Positions 7,252-14,101 are shown, counted from the stretch's first letter. The stretch: 21,330 bases of DNA from Candidatus Bathyarchaeota archaeon BA1 (GCA_001399805.1 LIHJ01000028.1:1-21330); one strand, 5' to 3'. The notes: generated by a model from the sequence alone, not told the origin. Translations and numbers: made by a program.

Positions 7252-8142
7252 GTGTTTGAAAGATGTGATTTGCTTTCTTTCACTCTGCTTCGTTTTCACT
7301 TAGCGCTTCATGCTGTTCTTTATTTACTTGGAGGGTTATCATCATGGGCTGCTCTGCCGATTCTGCTGATAACCATGTTCATTCCTCTCACCTCAGCCGC
7401 GGTTGTAATTAGGTGGAGGCTTCGCATGTGCTTAGAGGATTTTGGGTTGGGGGCGGGAAGGCCTAAGTATTACCTCCACGCCCTGCTCTATCCACTCTTA
7501 GTTCTGGGGCTCGGGATTCTATTCGTGGCTTTATTCCAAACGGCTGATATAGCGTTGGATTTAGGAGAGTTCAAGAGAAACCTTCTGAGAGTACCTCTAA
7601 GTAGGCTTCAGCCCAAGTTGCCAATAGAGATTGAGGAGATACCAGCTGAGGTCTTGGATGTAACGTTCTACTTAACCTTGTTTTTATTGCCAATAGCCCC
7701 TTTCATAAACGCTATTCCTGCGTTTGGCGAGGAGTATGGCTGGCGTGGCCTCCTCCTTAAAAGGCTTACGGCGCGATATGGATTAGCGGTTGGCTTAGTT
7801 GCCACTGGCATTATCTGGGGGCTTTGGCACGCGCCCCTTATCCTAATGGGCTACAACTACCCTAGCTACCCCAACTTCGTGGGTATAAGTATCTTCACGA
7901 TATGGACTGTTCTCGCAGGCATCTTCATCGGCTGGCTTCGGGTCAAGTCAGGAAGCGTCTACCCGGCGGCACTGGCTCACGGAGCCATCAACGCATACAT
8001 GGGGCTAGGCTTAATTATTGCCCCCAGCCAAAACGAACTTCTTACGATACCCATGGGCCTCCCCGCCCTGCTGGCACTCGCGCTAATAGCAACATTGGCC
8101 TACATGGACCTAAGGCGCAGCTCTGCCCTTAATCAGGCGTAA
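7252..8142 (+). CDS. CPBP-family intramembrane metalloprotease (Abi/CaaX-like)
   Basis: 296 residues with about 7-8 hydrophobic segments. The three family motifs are present: E150-E151-Y-G-W-R155 (EExxxR), W182-H183 in WGLWHAPLI, and H233xxxN237 in LAHGAINAYM. These form the metal-type active site of CPBP (ABI, Rce1-like) proteases. Known members cleave prenylated proteins or anti-sigma factors, or give self-immunity to bacteriocins. I chose GTG 7252 because GGAGAGGTGA lies just before it, at the end of the preceding gene. An open frame extends back to TTG 7198 but would overlap the upstream gene by over 50 bases. Tight coupling to the SagB-type nitroreductase cluster recalls the sagB-sagE pairing in streptolysin S loci, without the YcaO genes. 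Confidence 0.88.
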   Translation: MFERCDLLSFTLLRFHLALHAVLYLLGGLSSWAALPILLITMFIPLTSAAVVIRWRLRMCLEDFGLGAGRPKYYLHALLYPLLVLGLGILFVALFQTADIALDLGEFKRNLLRVPLSRLQPKLPIEIEEIPAEVLDVTFYLTLFLLPIAPFINAIPAFGEEYGWRGLLLKRLTARYGLAVGLVATGIIWGLWHAPLILMGYNYPSYPNFVGISIFTIWTVLAGIFIGWLRVKSGSVYPAALAHGAINAYMGLGLIIAPSQNELLTIPMGLPALLALALIATLAYMDLRRSSALNQA

Positions 8143-8180
8143 ACATAACTTATTAAACAGGTGGTATGTTGAGAGAAGGA

Positions 8181-8194
8181 ACCTTTTTAAGTCT
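8181..8194 (+). promoter_or_regulatory. TATA-like promoter of the stomatin/NfeD operon
   Basis: ACCTTTTTAAGTC lies about 35-45 bases before the TTG at 8226, which would give a short leader containing GGTGGTG (8214-8220), a good ribosome binding site five bases before that TTG. A second AT-rich stretch (8195-8207) could serve instead. Confidence 0.4.
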
Positions 8195-8225
8195 TAATTT
8201 TTAATGATTTAATGGTGGTGTCTCT

Positions 8226-9020
8226 TTGATATATGAGATCCTCGCCCTATTCGTTCTCGTGATAATCGTCGTATCCATCTTGAGCGCTTCGATTAGAATT
8301 GTGAGAGAGTATGAGAGAGCGGTTGTTTTCCGCTTAGGTCGGCTCATGGGCACCAAGGGTCCAGGGCTGTTTTTCATTGTGCCTGGAATCGATAGAACCC
8401 GCATCGTGGATTTAAGGACCATTACGTACGATGCGCGCATGATAAAGGTGATCACTAAGGATAACATACGGTGCGATGTGGATTCGTTTGTGTATTATCG
8501 CGTGTTTGATCCCATAAAGGCAGTCTGTGAAGTAGAGGATTACGTAAGGGCCACTCAAAATTTGGCAAAGACCGTATTACGGGATATTTTAGGCCACGCG
8601 GAGCTTGATGATCTGTTAGCAAAAACGCCAGAACTTACAAAGCAGATTCAAGAAGAGATAGATGAAATGACCGACCCATGGGGGATAAAAGTGAGCGCTG
8701 TGGTTATAAGCGATGTTTTACTTCCAGCGGAAATGCAGAGAGCTATTGCCAAACAAGCAGAAGCTGAGAGGGAACGAAGGTCAAGGATCATTGTAGCTGA
8801 GGGAGAATACATGGCGGCGGAGAAAATGGCGCAGGCCGCAGAGGTCTATGGGAAAAGCCCGATTACACTGAGGTTGCGTGAACTCCAAACCCTGACAGAA
8901 ATTGCGCGAGAAAAGAATCTAGTGGTTGTCACTTCAACCACTGACTTGCGTGAACTGGGGAATATTGTTGCTGTAACACGAGCAGTCGTGGGAAAAGGGG
9001 AAGAGGTCAAGAAGGAATAA
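8226..9020 (+). CDS. Stomatin/prohibitin (SPFH, Band 7) membrane protein
   Basis: 264 residues. An N-terminal TM helix (about 3-23) is followed by the Band 7 domain (VREYERAVVFRLGRL from 26, GPGLFFIVPGID, DNIRCDVDSFVYYRV) and a coiled-coil helix rich in Ala/Glu/Arg (about 158-200). It ends in a short hydrophobic-charged tail. SPFH proteins oligomerise at membranes and organise or protect protein complexes. In Pyrococcus the stomatin is the substrate of the NfeD-type protease encoded beside it; the same pair occurs here with the protease gene 45 bases downstream. The start is TTG 8226: the nearby ATG/GTG triplets at 8212-8220 are out of frame and form the ribosome binding site. The length is normal for archaeal p-stomatins. 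Confidence 0.93.
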   Translation: MIYEILALFVLVIIVVSILSASIRIVREYERAVVFRLGRLMGTKGPGLFFIVPGIDRTRIVDLRTITYDARMIKVITKDNIRCDVDSFVYYRVFDPIKAVCEVEDYVRATQNLAKTVLRDILGHAELDDLLAKTPELTKQIQEEIDEMTDPWGIKVSAVVISDVLLPAEMQRAIAKQAEAERERRSRIIVAEGEYMAAEKMAQAAEVYGKSPITLRLRELQTLTEIAREKNLVVVTSTTDLRELGNIVAVTRAVVGKGEEVKKE

Positions 9021-9025
9021 CTCAA

Positions 9026-9045
9026 GCCTCAGATTCGGCTGAGGC
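9026..9045 (+). other. Perfect 7-bp hairpin between the stomatin and NfeD genes
   Basis: GCCTCAG-ATTCGG-CTGAGGC: a perfect 7-bp GC-rich stem with a six-base loop, in the 45-base gap. No T-run follows; instead the next gene's ribosome binding site (GAGGGGAG, 9047-9054) begins two bases after the stem. It is more likely an RNA-processing, stability or translation-control element than a terminator. Confidence 0.6.
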
Positions 9046-9065
9046 AGAGGGGAGTAGCTAAAAGA

Positions 9066-10382
9066 ATGCGTAGATTCCATCCTAAAACAGTGATTTTCAC
9101 AATATTTTTCATAACCATCATTGTATTAGGTATACGTCCCTCTTTTGGCTTAGAAAATAAGGCAGCAGTCGTTATAAAACTTGAGGGCGTAATCAATACA
9201 TCATCTCTAGAGCTAATTAAGGAAGGAATGGATTATGGGCAAAAGATAAATTCAATGGCAATTGTGCTCCTTTTAGACACTCCTGGAGGCATTTTAGAAA
9301 CAACATTTGACATCATTAAACTTATTGAAGGGTCATCTATCCCAGTAATTTCTTTTGTGTATCCAGAAGGAGCAAAGGCATGGTCTGCTGGCACATTTAT
9401 CCTTCTCTCCTCACATGTGGCTGCTATGGCACCTTACTCCACCATTGGTTCTTGTCAGCCCCGCGCATACCCTTCTGGGGAATTGGTTGACGATCCCAAA
9501 CTGGTCAATGCGTTAAAGGAGTTTTTAGTGCAAAGGGCAGAAATGCATGGTAGAAATAAGACTATTGCGGAGGAGTTTGTGACCAAAAACCGTAACATAG
9601 GCGGGAAAGAAGCGAAGGACTTAAATGTTACAGATGTTGTTGCGTCCACTATCGAAGAATTGTTAAAGGCTGTTAATGGCATGAGCGTTAAAGTGAAAGG
9701 AAGACAAATTATGATTCATACAGAAAACGTGCAACCAGTCTATTTTGGTGCAAGTATACGCGTACGGGTTTTACGCCTTCTCTCAGACCCCATGATCGCA
9801 TATCTTCTATTCACCTTGGGGATCTATGGTATCATTTTCGGCTTTTTCACCGCGGGATTTGAAGGAGAAATTATTGGAGGAATCCTTTTAATTCTAGGCT
9901 TAATCGGATTGGGGCTTTATCTCGATTTTTTTGTTATACTTCTGCTTATTTTAGGCGGAATCTTAGTGTATGTGGAAATGCGAGAACCGGGTCTCCAATT
10001 TTTCGGACCTGGCGGAGTTTTCTGCCTCACTGCGGGGACGCTGCTTCTACTTCGACTTGATCCTTCACGTTGGTTGATTGCTCAAGAGTGGTACTGGCCC
10101 TTCATGGCGATGATACTTGCTCTCACAGCCATTCTAACAGGATTTTCAGTTCTAGTTCTTTATAAAGTCTTCAGATCGGCGAAAAAAAGGCCCACTATAC
10201 TTAAGCTCATCGGGGAGTCGGCCCAAGCTATAGACGAGATCACGCCTGGAAGGGAGGGATTTGTCCGATTTCATGGCGAATATTGGAGGGCCCGCTCAGA
10301 CACGACTATTAAGCCAGGTCAAAGGGTGAAGATTCTTGCTAAAGAGGGCCCAATACTTATTGTTGAGCCAACGGAAGAATGA
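9066..10382 (+). CDS. NfeD-family membrane-bound ClpP-class serine protease
   Basis: 438 residues. A signal/TM segment (8-28) precedes a ClpP-fold protease domain (about 31-215), a membrane block with about five hydrophobic segments (243-366) and a C-terminal OB-fold NfeD domain (about 379-436, including GREGFVRFHGEYWRARSD). The protease domain shows LLLDTPGG (68-75), the Ser nucleophile S107 in WSAGTF and a lysine at K145 in DDPKLVN. By my alignment from memory these match the Ser97/Lys138 dyad of Pyrococcus PH1510, whose enzyme cuts the hydrophobic C-terminus of stomatin. Pairing with the SPFH gene upstream supports the same substrate here. GAGGGGAG precedes ATG 9066. Full-length with no lost residues. 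Confidence 0.93.
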   Translation: MRRFHPKTVIFTIFFITIIVLGIRPSFGLENKAAVVIKLEGVINTSSLELIKEGMDYGQKINSMAIVLLLDTPGGILETTFDIIKLIEGSSIPVISFVYPEGAKAWSAGTFILLSSHVAAMAPYSTIGSCQPRAYPSGELVDDPKLVNALKEFLVQRAEMHGRNKTIAEEFVTKNRNIGGKEAKDLNVTDVVASTIEELLKAVNGMSVKVKGRQIMIHTENVQPVYFGASIRVRVLRLLSDPMIAYLLFTLGIYGIIFGFFTAGFEGEIIGGILLILGLIGLGLYLDFFVILLLILGGILVYVEMREPGLQFFGPGGVFCLTAGTLLLLRLDPSRWLIAQEWYWPFMAMILALTAILTGFSVLVLYKVFRSAKKRPTILKLIGESAQAIDEITPGREGFVRFHGEYWRARSDTTIKPGQRVKILAKEGPILIVEPTEE

Positions 10383-10397
10383 CCAAAACTCAGACAT

Positions 10398-10874
10398 TTA
10401 CTCAGAAAGCAGTATTTTTACGAGTCGAACTCCATGGACTCCCCTGAAATAATAATCCTTTAGTCGCTCTACCTCTGTATAACCGTGCTTGCGATAGAGC
10501 CTTCGCGCTGCCACATTATCTAGGCGGACTTCAAGGTTGCAGATTTTAACACCCCTATCTATGAAAATTCTCTCAAGCTCATTGAGAAGCCTCAGCCCAA
10601 CCCCCATTCTTCGATGCTTAATCGCGACATCTATGGTGTAAACGTGACCAGTTCTCATTTCGTTACGATCATAGATTAAGCCAATGATAAACCCAGCGAT
10701 TTCATTGTTTACTTGCGCAATTAAGCTTACAGAGTTGGGGTTTTCTAAAAGGTAGGCTATTTGCTCCTTCGTGAAAGCCTCCCTATCAAAGCATTCCCTC
10801 TCAATCTCATAAAGCGCCTCTAAATCGGCAATGCGGGCTTTCTCTATGATGATGGACACTATACCGCCAACCAT
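10398..10874 (-). CDS. GNAT N-acetyltransferase, RimI-like
   Basis: 158 residues with the GNAT fold. Visible parts are an N-terminal ARIADLEALYEIERECF, the acetyl-CoA pyrophosphate loop R89-M-G91-V-G93 preceded by YTIDVAIKH, and N120-VAARRLYRKHGY, typical of RimI-type enzymes that acetylate protein N-termini. The C-terminal strand YYFRGVHGVRLVKIL fits. It may act on ribosomal or other nascent proteins; the substrate is inferred from the subfamily. The start is uncertain: ATG 10874 gives this length, but a TATA-like box at 10886-10897 predicts transcription from about 10865, which favours the GTG at 10859 (residue 6, 'VSIIIEKARIADL'). It is convergent with the NfeD gene, 15 bases apart. Confidence 0.88.
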   Translation of the reverse strand: MVGGIVSIIIEKARIADLEALYEIERECFDREAFTKEQIAYLLENPNSVSLIAQVNNEIAGFIIGLIYDRNEMRTGHVYTIDVAIKHRRMGVGLRLLNELERIFIDRGVKICNLEVRLDNVAARRLYRKHGYTEVERLKDYYFRGVHGVRLVKILLSE

Positions 10875-10885
10875 TCAACAGTTTT

Positions 10886-10897
10886 CTATATTTATTT
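10886..10897 (-). promoter_or_regulatory. TATA-like promoter of the GNAT gene
   Basis: The minus strand reads AAATAAATATAG. With normal archaeal spacing, transcription would begin near 10865, downstream of ATG 10874, so this box bears on which start codon is used. Confidence 0.4.
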
Positions 10898-10954
10898 GGT
10901 GAAGGAAAAATTTGAGACTTTTGGATGCTCAAAACATTCGGGCTGGTCATTTTA

Positions 10955-11464
10955 TCAGAAATCGATGATGATAGATTTAGACCCTAATTTCTTCTCGTAT
11001 AGCATAGCGATTTTTTGTTTGATGTCTTCTTCACCGAAATATAGCAGGTGGCTTTCACAATTTTTCTTGCAATCAGAAGAGCCGAAGCCCATAACTGGAA
11101 TTTTTGCCCCTCCCTCCTTTTTTATGTAGCGATTCATCTCACATTCCATTTTCTCATCGACTTGTGCGGCTATAACAGTGGTTACGGTTGCGCTCTTGTG
11201 AGCTAGGAAAAAGTCAATGTGCCAACGCTTCGGTTTCCCTTTTCGTAGGTGTCTTGAGATGCGTTGGCTTAGGCTTTGGACTCCCCCGCCTAATGCAGAT
11301 CCGGTGTAGGTGTAGTATCCCCTAGGGAATCTTTGAATGCCCAGCCTCCCCACTTCTAGGCGAGCTTCCTTCGACAAAAATATGACTAATGTGTAGATCC
11401 CATTCGTTGGAAGCGCCTCAGTAAAGAACATATCCCTTCCTTCTGGATATAGATCATAAACCAT
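10955..11464 (-). CDS. DUF123 family protein (GIY-YIG-like)
   Basis: 169 residues. It has the DUF123 pattern: NGIYTLVIFL (21-30) with the GIY-like strand, GYYTYTGSALGGG (49-61), SQRISRHLRKGKPKRWHIDF (66-85), an acidic helix ECEMNRYI, GFGSSDCKKNCESHLLYF (126-143). DUF123 proteins occur mainly in archaea and in some bacteria, sometimes fused to endonuclease III. They resemble GIY-YIG nucleases, but the reaction is unproven. Two paired cysteines (C132, C136) near the C-terminus are kept. It starts at ATG 11464, about six bases after the predicted transcription start. It lies upstream of the GNAT gene on the same strand with an 80-base gap. Confidence 0.85.
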   Translation of the reverse strand: MVYDLYPEGRDMFFTEALPTNGIYTLVIFLSKEARLEVGRLGIQRFPRGYYTYTGSALGGGVQSLSQRISRHLRKGKPKRWHIDFFLAHKSATVTTVIAAQVDEKMECEMNRYIKKEGGAKIPVMGFGSSDCKKNCESHLLYFGEEDIKQKIAMLYEKKLGSKSIIIDF

Positions 11465-11490
11465 GGAAAGTTAAAAATTATTCTTGTAAG

Positions 11491-11500
11491 CTATATTTGA
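11491..11500 (-). promoter_or_regulatory. TATA-like promoter of the DUF123 gene
   Basis: The minus strand reads TCAAATATAG, about 26 bases before a start site near 11470, giving a near-leaderless message for the ATG at 11464. Confidence 0.4.
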
Positions 11501-11585
11501 TTTTATAAAATTTGCGTTATAAGAGGCTATCGACCCATGGTGAAAAAGGTAGCTACCATCCCATTAAGTTGAATCATACGCGCGA

Positions 11586-11622
11586 GGTTTATATTTTAGA
11601 TGGTAAACCGTCTGTACGGTGA
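11586..11622 (+). promoter_or_regulatory. TATA box and ribosome binding site of a broken antitoxin gene
   Basis: GGTTTATATTTTA (11586-11598) is a good archaeal TATA element, and GGTGA (11618-11622) lies five bases before ATG 11628. The expression signals look intact although the reading frame behind them is not. Confidence 0.5.
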
Positions 11623-11627
11623 ACTGT

Positions 11628-11779
11628 ATGGGCACGGTTAAAACGACCATCGTCCTCGATGAGGAGGCGTGGACCAAGTTCAAGAGGGCTGTCTCCTCCA
11701 GATATGGGAGCCTTAGGAAGGCATAAACGCCGTAAACATCGAGGCAGAACCAGAAAAGGCGCTGAATAAGTTGATTTAG
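11628..11779 (+). pseudogene. VapB-like antitoxin, frameshifted and short
   Basis: From ATG 11628 the frame reads MGTVKTTIVLDEEAWTKFKR, then AVSSRYGSLRKA, and stops at 11724-11726 after 32 residues. The opening is a common archaeal antitoxin pattern (VKTTIVLDEE.W..FKRAV..RYG). The next frame carries on with GINAVNIEAEPEKALNKLI to a stop at 11777-11779. Adding one A to the AA at 11718-11719 joins the two into about 50 residues, still shorter than usual. No PIN toxin frame follows, so the partner seems lost. Decayed TA locus, or a shortened orphan antitoxin with a sequencing indel. Confidence 0.55.
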
Positions 11780-12150
11780 AATAATTTTAGCTGAGAGGAC
11801 TAACTTTTCCAGCTCTATGTGGTTGTTCAAATCCATACGGCTTTCCTGAGCAGAGTCCACAAACAAAACATCGTCCTAATCGAGAGACCTTTTTCCCTCC
11901 TAAATCTAAAGGATAAAAAGTGTGTCAACTTGTCTGTCTCACCATGATTCGGCTTCTTTCAGCTTAAGGTTGAGGATTGTTCCAAAGAAGCCACTTAACA
12001 AGGATTAAAACGACCATCGTACGTACGTTTTTCACAGCTAGTGTAAGGGCATTTTAGGCATGCGCCGGAACATGAGGCATATAAAACCATAGTGTTTCAC
12101 CCAATTTCATATGCATTAACGAGGCATTTCCAGCATGCGTCGTGTATTAC
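11780..12150. other. Gene-free stretch with a second antitoxin fragment
   Basis: About 370 bases without an intact gene. At 12004-12019 the 16 bases TTAAAACGACCATCGT repeat, almost exactly, the start of the antitoxin relic (11638-11654) and encode the same IKTTIV strand, followed by non-matching sequence. CGTACGTACG (12018-12027) is palindromic. The minus-strand open frame across 11564-11866 is the shadow of the relic. I read the stretch as debris of toxin-antitoxin loci. Confidence 0.45.
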
Positions 12151-12157
12151 AATTATG

Positions 12158-12170
12158 TTTAAATATTTGG
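12158..12170 (+). promoter_or_regulatory. TATA-like promoter of the second vapBC pair
   Basis: TTTAAATATTTGG, centred about 26 bases before GTG 12189. The spacing predicts transcription starting at or next to this GTG, so the message is probably leaderless and the GTG is the start codon. Confidence 0.55.
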
Positions 12171-12188
12171 TATAACAAATTTATACTG

Positions 12189-12434
12189 GTGAGAAAGTTG
12201 ACAATAGTTTCCGTAAGAGTGAGTGATGAGATGAAAAAGAAGATGGATGAACTTCATCACTTAAACTGGTCGGAGTTCATTAGACAGAGCATTATGTTAA
12301 AGATTAGGGAGGAGGAGATGAGGAGAGCTTGCGAGACGATGGACTCTTTAGCGGCAAAAACCTCAGGTAAATGGAGCGGGACCGAGGAGATCAGGAAATG
12401 GAGAGATTCGCGCTATGGCAGGGCTGAAGCGTAA
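12189..12434 (+). CDS. vapB: VapB-type ribbon-helix-helix antitoxin
   Basis: 81 residues from GTG 12189: RKLTIVSVRVSDEMKKKMDE, then LHHLNWSEFIRQSI. This is a classic RHH DNA-binding unit: strand TIVSVRV, helix DEMKKKMDEL, turn NWS, helix EFIRQSIMLKI. The acidic/basic C-terminal region (EEIRKWRDSRYGRAEA) should bind the toxin. The open frame extends 18 codons upstream, but the promoter lies inside that extension and the RHH strand begins directly after GTG 12189, so the shorter form is preferred. It precedes and slightly overlaps or abuts the PIN toxin gene, and likely represses the operon. Confidence 0.88.
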   Translation: MRKLTIVSVRVSDEMKKKMDELHHLNWSEFIRQSIMLKIREEEMRRACETMDSLAAKTSGKWSGTEEIRKWRDSRYGRAEA

Positions 12435-12435
12435 T

Positions 12436-12864
12436 ATGGTGATTGACGCGTCGGTTGTGATGAAATGGTTTATTCAAGAAAAGGATCGAGACAGAGCTCT
12501 GATGTTGAGGGAAAAACATGTGAGGGGGGAGAGGCTTTTATTGGCTCCAGACCTGCTGGCTTATGAAGTTTGCGATTCCTTAAGATACAATCCAGAGTTC
12601 ACAGATGGCGATGTAAGAGACGCGGTAAAGGCTTTGTTTGAGTTACACCTTGGGTTAAGTTCGCCAACCATCAGAGATATGGACAAGGCATCTGAGAACG
12701 CGTTTAAATATGACATAACAGTTTATGATGCTTCGTACCTATCCTTAGCTGACTTAGAAGAATCTTCTCTCATAACTGCCGACGAAAAGCTTTATGAAAA
12801 AGTGAAGGAAAACCCTTTAGTGGTGCTGTTGTCGTCTGATAAATTCCTCCAAATAATTATTTGA
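12436..12864 (+). CDS. vapC: VapC-type PIN-domain toxin
   Basis: 142 residues from ATG 12436. The four PIN acids are D4 in VIDASVVMKWF, E44 in LAYEVCDSL, D98 in ITVYDASYLSLA and D116 in LITADEKLY; the fold length is normal. An ATG at 12415 in the same frame would add seven residues and overlap vapB by 20 bases. I prefer 12436 because PIN proteins start just before the first aspartate, and GGGCTGAAG lies upstream. Expected to be an endoribonuclease held inactive by the upstream antitoxin. It differs from the minus-strand VapC at 1-432, so the two are not recent duplicates. Confidence 0.88.
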   Translation: MVIDASVVMKWFIQEKDRDRALMLREKHVRGERLLLAPDLLAYEVCDSLRYNPEFTDGDVRDAVKALFELHLGLSSPTIRDMDKASENAFKYDITVYDASYLSLADLEESSLITADEKLYEKVKENPLVVLLSSDKFLQIII

Positions 12865-13334
12865 TTACAAAATTTGTGGAGGATCCTGTGGCTTTAATTA
12901 GAAGAAGCTGGAAGACGCTAGAACTGTGAGACTGGCTGGCGGGTCATCCACGACGGTGGTGTTCACCATGGTCAAAAGGGATGCGGGGAACATATAGAGT
13001 TGAGGTGGATGGGTTAAGGGAAGTATTCGTGGTGAGGGGAATACCGGCGCGACCGCTTTGGGAACCATATGGCGTGATGGGCATGATGGCTGGTTCTGGT
13101 AACTCTTCGGGGTGTGGGATTCGTCGTGCTCCTGCTCGCGATAATTGGTATTGCTTTAGGCAAGGGAGTATTCAAGGATGAGCCTATCTTTATTGTCCCC
13201 ATAGTGATTGGAGAGATGCTCTTAGCGTTCCATGCCTTCTCAAGCCCCTGAGCTGATTTTCATGAGGCAGGGGGAGACGGAAAACATAAAAAGACTAACG
13301 CGGCAATTGAATAATAAAATGTGGTGCAGAAGCC
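12865..13334 (+). other. Gene-poor stretch with a possible membrane-protein relic
   Basis: About 470 bases without an intact gene. The frame at 13087-13251 has no good start but reads like a small membrane protein: VGFVVLLLAIIGIALGKGVF, then IFIVPIVIGEMLLAFHAF, ending in a stop at 13249-13251. The frame from ATG 12981 gives TYRVEVDGLREVFVVRGIPA, possibly the N-terminal part of the same lost gene. Too little remains to name a family. Confidence 0.35.
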
Positions 13335-13718
13335 ATGACATGCAGTGAAATAGCTAAGGAGGACCCAATAAAGCTTCATAGGGAAGGAACCGCCTTATGC
13401 GATGTCGGCAAGTATGAGGAGGCAATCGACAAGTTCCTCAAGGCCTACGAGCTCTACGAAAAGGCTGGCAATGTCTTTGATGCATCCTATACGCTGTTCA
13501 AGGCGGCAGAGTGCAGTTACCTAACGAAGGATTACAGTACCGCCGTTGAGCGTTTTCTTAAGGCGGCCGATCTCTCCTTTAGAAAGGGCTTTGACCGCCT
13601 CGGATTAGGCGCGTTTGAGTATGCCCTCGACTGCTACAAGGCGGCGGGAGAGGAAGAGAAGGCCGAGGAACTAAGAAAGAAGATAAAGGAAGTAAAGGAT
13701 AGGCTCTCAACCCTATAA
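13335..13718 (+). CDS. Small TPR-repeat protein
   Basis: 127 residues, almost entirely helical, with about three tetratricopeptide-like helix pairs (roughly 12-45, 48-81 and 86-119). The TPR spacing of small and aromatic residues is clear in GTALCDVGKYEEAIDKFLKA and AAECSYLTKDYSTAVERFLK. It has no signal peptide, membrane segment or extra domain, so it is probably a cytosolic adaptor. The four cysteines are not arranged like a metal site. The SNAP-like helix pattern (KAAECSYL, LDCYKAAGEEEKA) is also seen in archaeal TPR proteins of unknown role. It starts at ATG 13335; the downstream T-rich stretch may end transcription. Confidence 0.82.
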   Translation: MTCSEIAKEDPIKLHREGTALCDVGKYEEAIDKFLKAYELYEKAGNVFDASYTLFKAAECSYLTKDYSTAVERFLKAADLSFRKGFDRLGLGAFEYALDCYKAAGEEEKAEELRKKIKEVKDRLSTL

Positions 13719-13743
13719 GATGGCTAACAAGCGATTACAATGG

Positions 13744-13775
13744 CCTTATGTTTTAATTCTTTTAATCCTTATCCG
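13744..13775 (+). terminator. Possible T-rich terminator between convergent genes
   Basis: TTATGTTTTAATTCTTTTAA lies just after the TPR stop and at the end of the convergent minus-strand gene. Archaeal intrinsic termination often needs only T-rich tracts. There is no hairpin, so this is a composition-based guess. Confidence 0.25.
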
Positions 13776-13983
13776 TCTCCCAAGGGAATTCCCCACCAAA
13801 TTGCAAGGTCGCCAGGTACGGAAAAACCATATCATAGAAGAAGGCACATAGATCAGGCGCCCTTCTCGCCACCTCCTTATCTGGGTCCCATAGGCTCAGT
13901 TCAATTTGCTCCCCAACCTTATGGCCGGCTGAACAATGGACCTTCACATTTATAATAGTGCCCACCAATTTACTTGGCTTCAT
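13762..13983 (-). CDS. TIGR04076-like small protein, unknown function
   Basis: 73 residues with the TIGR04076 pattern: VKVHCSAGHKVGEQIEL (13-29), a middle cysteine in APDLCAFF, and the closing FPYLATLQFGGEFPWETDKD (54-73). This family of short proteins is widespread in anaerobic bacteria and archaea. The paired cysteines (C17, C46) suggest a metal or redox role, but no function is established. The start at ATG 13983 is well supported: GGAGGT lies on the minus strand at 13990-13995, six bases upstream. It is divergent from the ligase and convergent with the TPR gene. Confidence 0.8.
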   Translation of the reverse strand: MKPSKLVGTIINVKVHCSAGHKVGEQIELSLWDPDKEVARRAPDLCAFFYDMVFPYLATLQFGGEFPWETDKD

Positions 13984-14026
13984 ATCTCAACCTCCATACA
14001 AACTTTAGATAGTGTGCGATTTTGTA

Positions 14027-14039
14027 ATTTTTTATAAGA
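14027..14039. promoter_or_regulatory. TATA-like element between TIGR04076 gene and ligase
   Basis: TTTTTTATAAGAA on the plus strand and CTTATAAAAAA on the minus strand. Spacing suits a minus-strand start near 14008, giving a short leader for the TIGR04076 gene. It also suits a plus-strand start near 14060, giving the ligase a 110-base leader that includes the hairpin at 14073-14101. Which strand uses it is undecided. Confidence 0.4.
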
Positions 14040-14072
14040 ATGACTTAAAGAAACTTTCTAACTGCTGCATAC

Positions 14073-14101
14073 CATGGCACCCAAAGAGTGCGGGTGCCAT
14101 G
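14073..14101 (+). promoter_or_regulatory. Perfect 10-bp hairpin in the ligase leader
   Basis: CATGGCACCC - AAAGAGTGC - GGGTGCCATG: a perfect 10-bp stem with a nine-base loop, about 70 bases before the ligase start. A second weaker hairpin (ACCAC/GTGGT, seven-base loop) lies at 14135-14151. The first could be an operator dyad in DNA or an RNA structure in the leader. Confidence 0.55.

Noticed and set aside
11564..11866. Minus-strand ORF of 100 codons
   Set aside because: It is the antisense shadow of the antitoxin relic and has no domain pattern.
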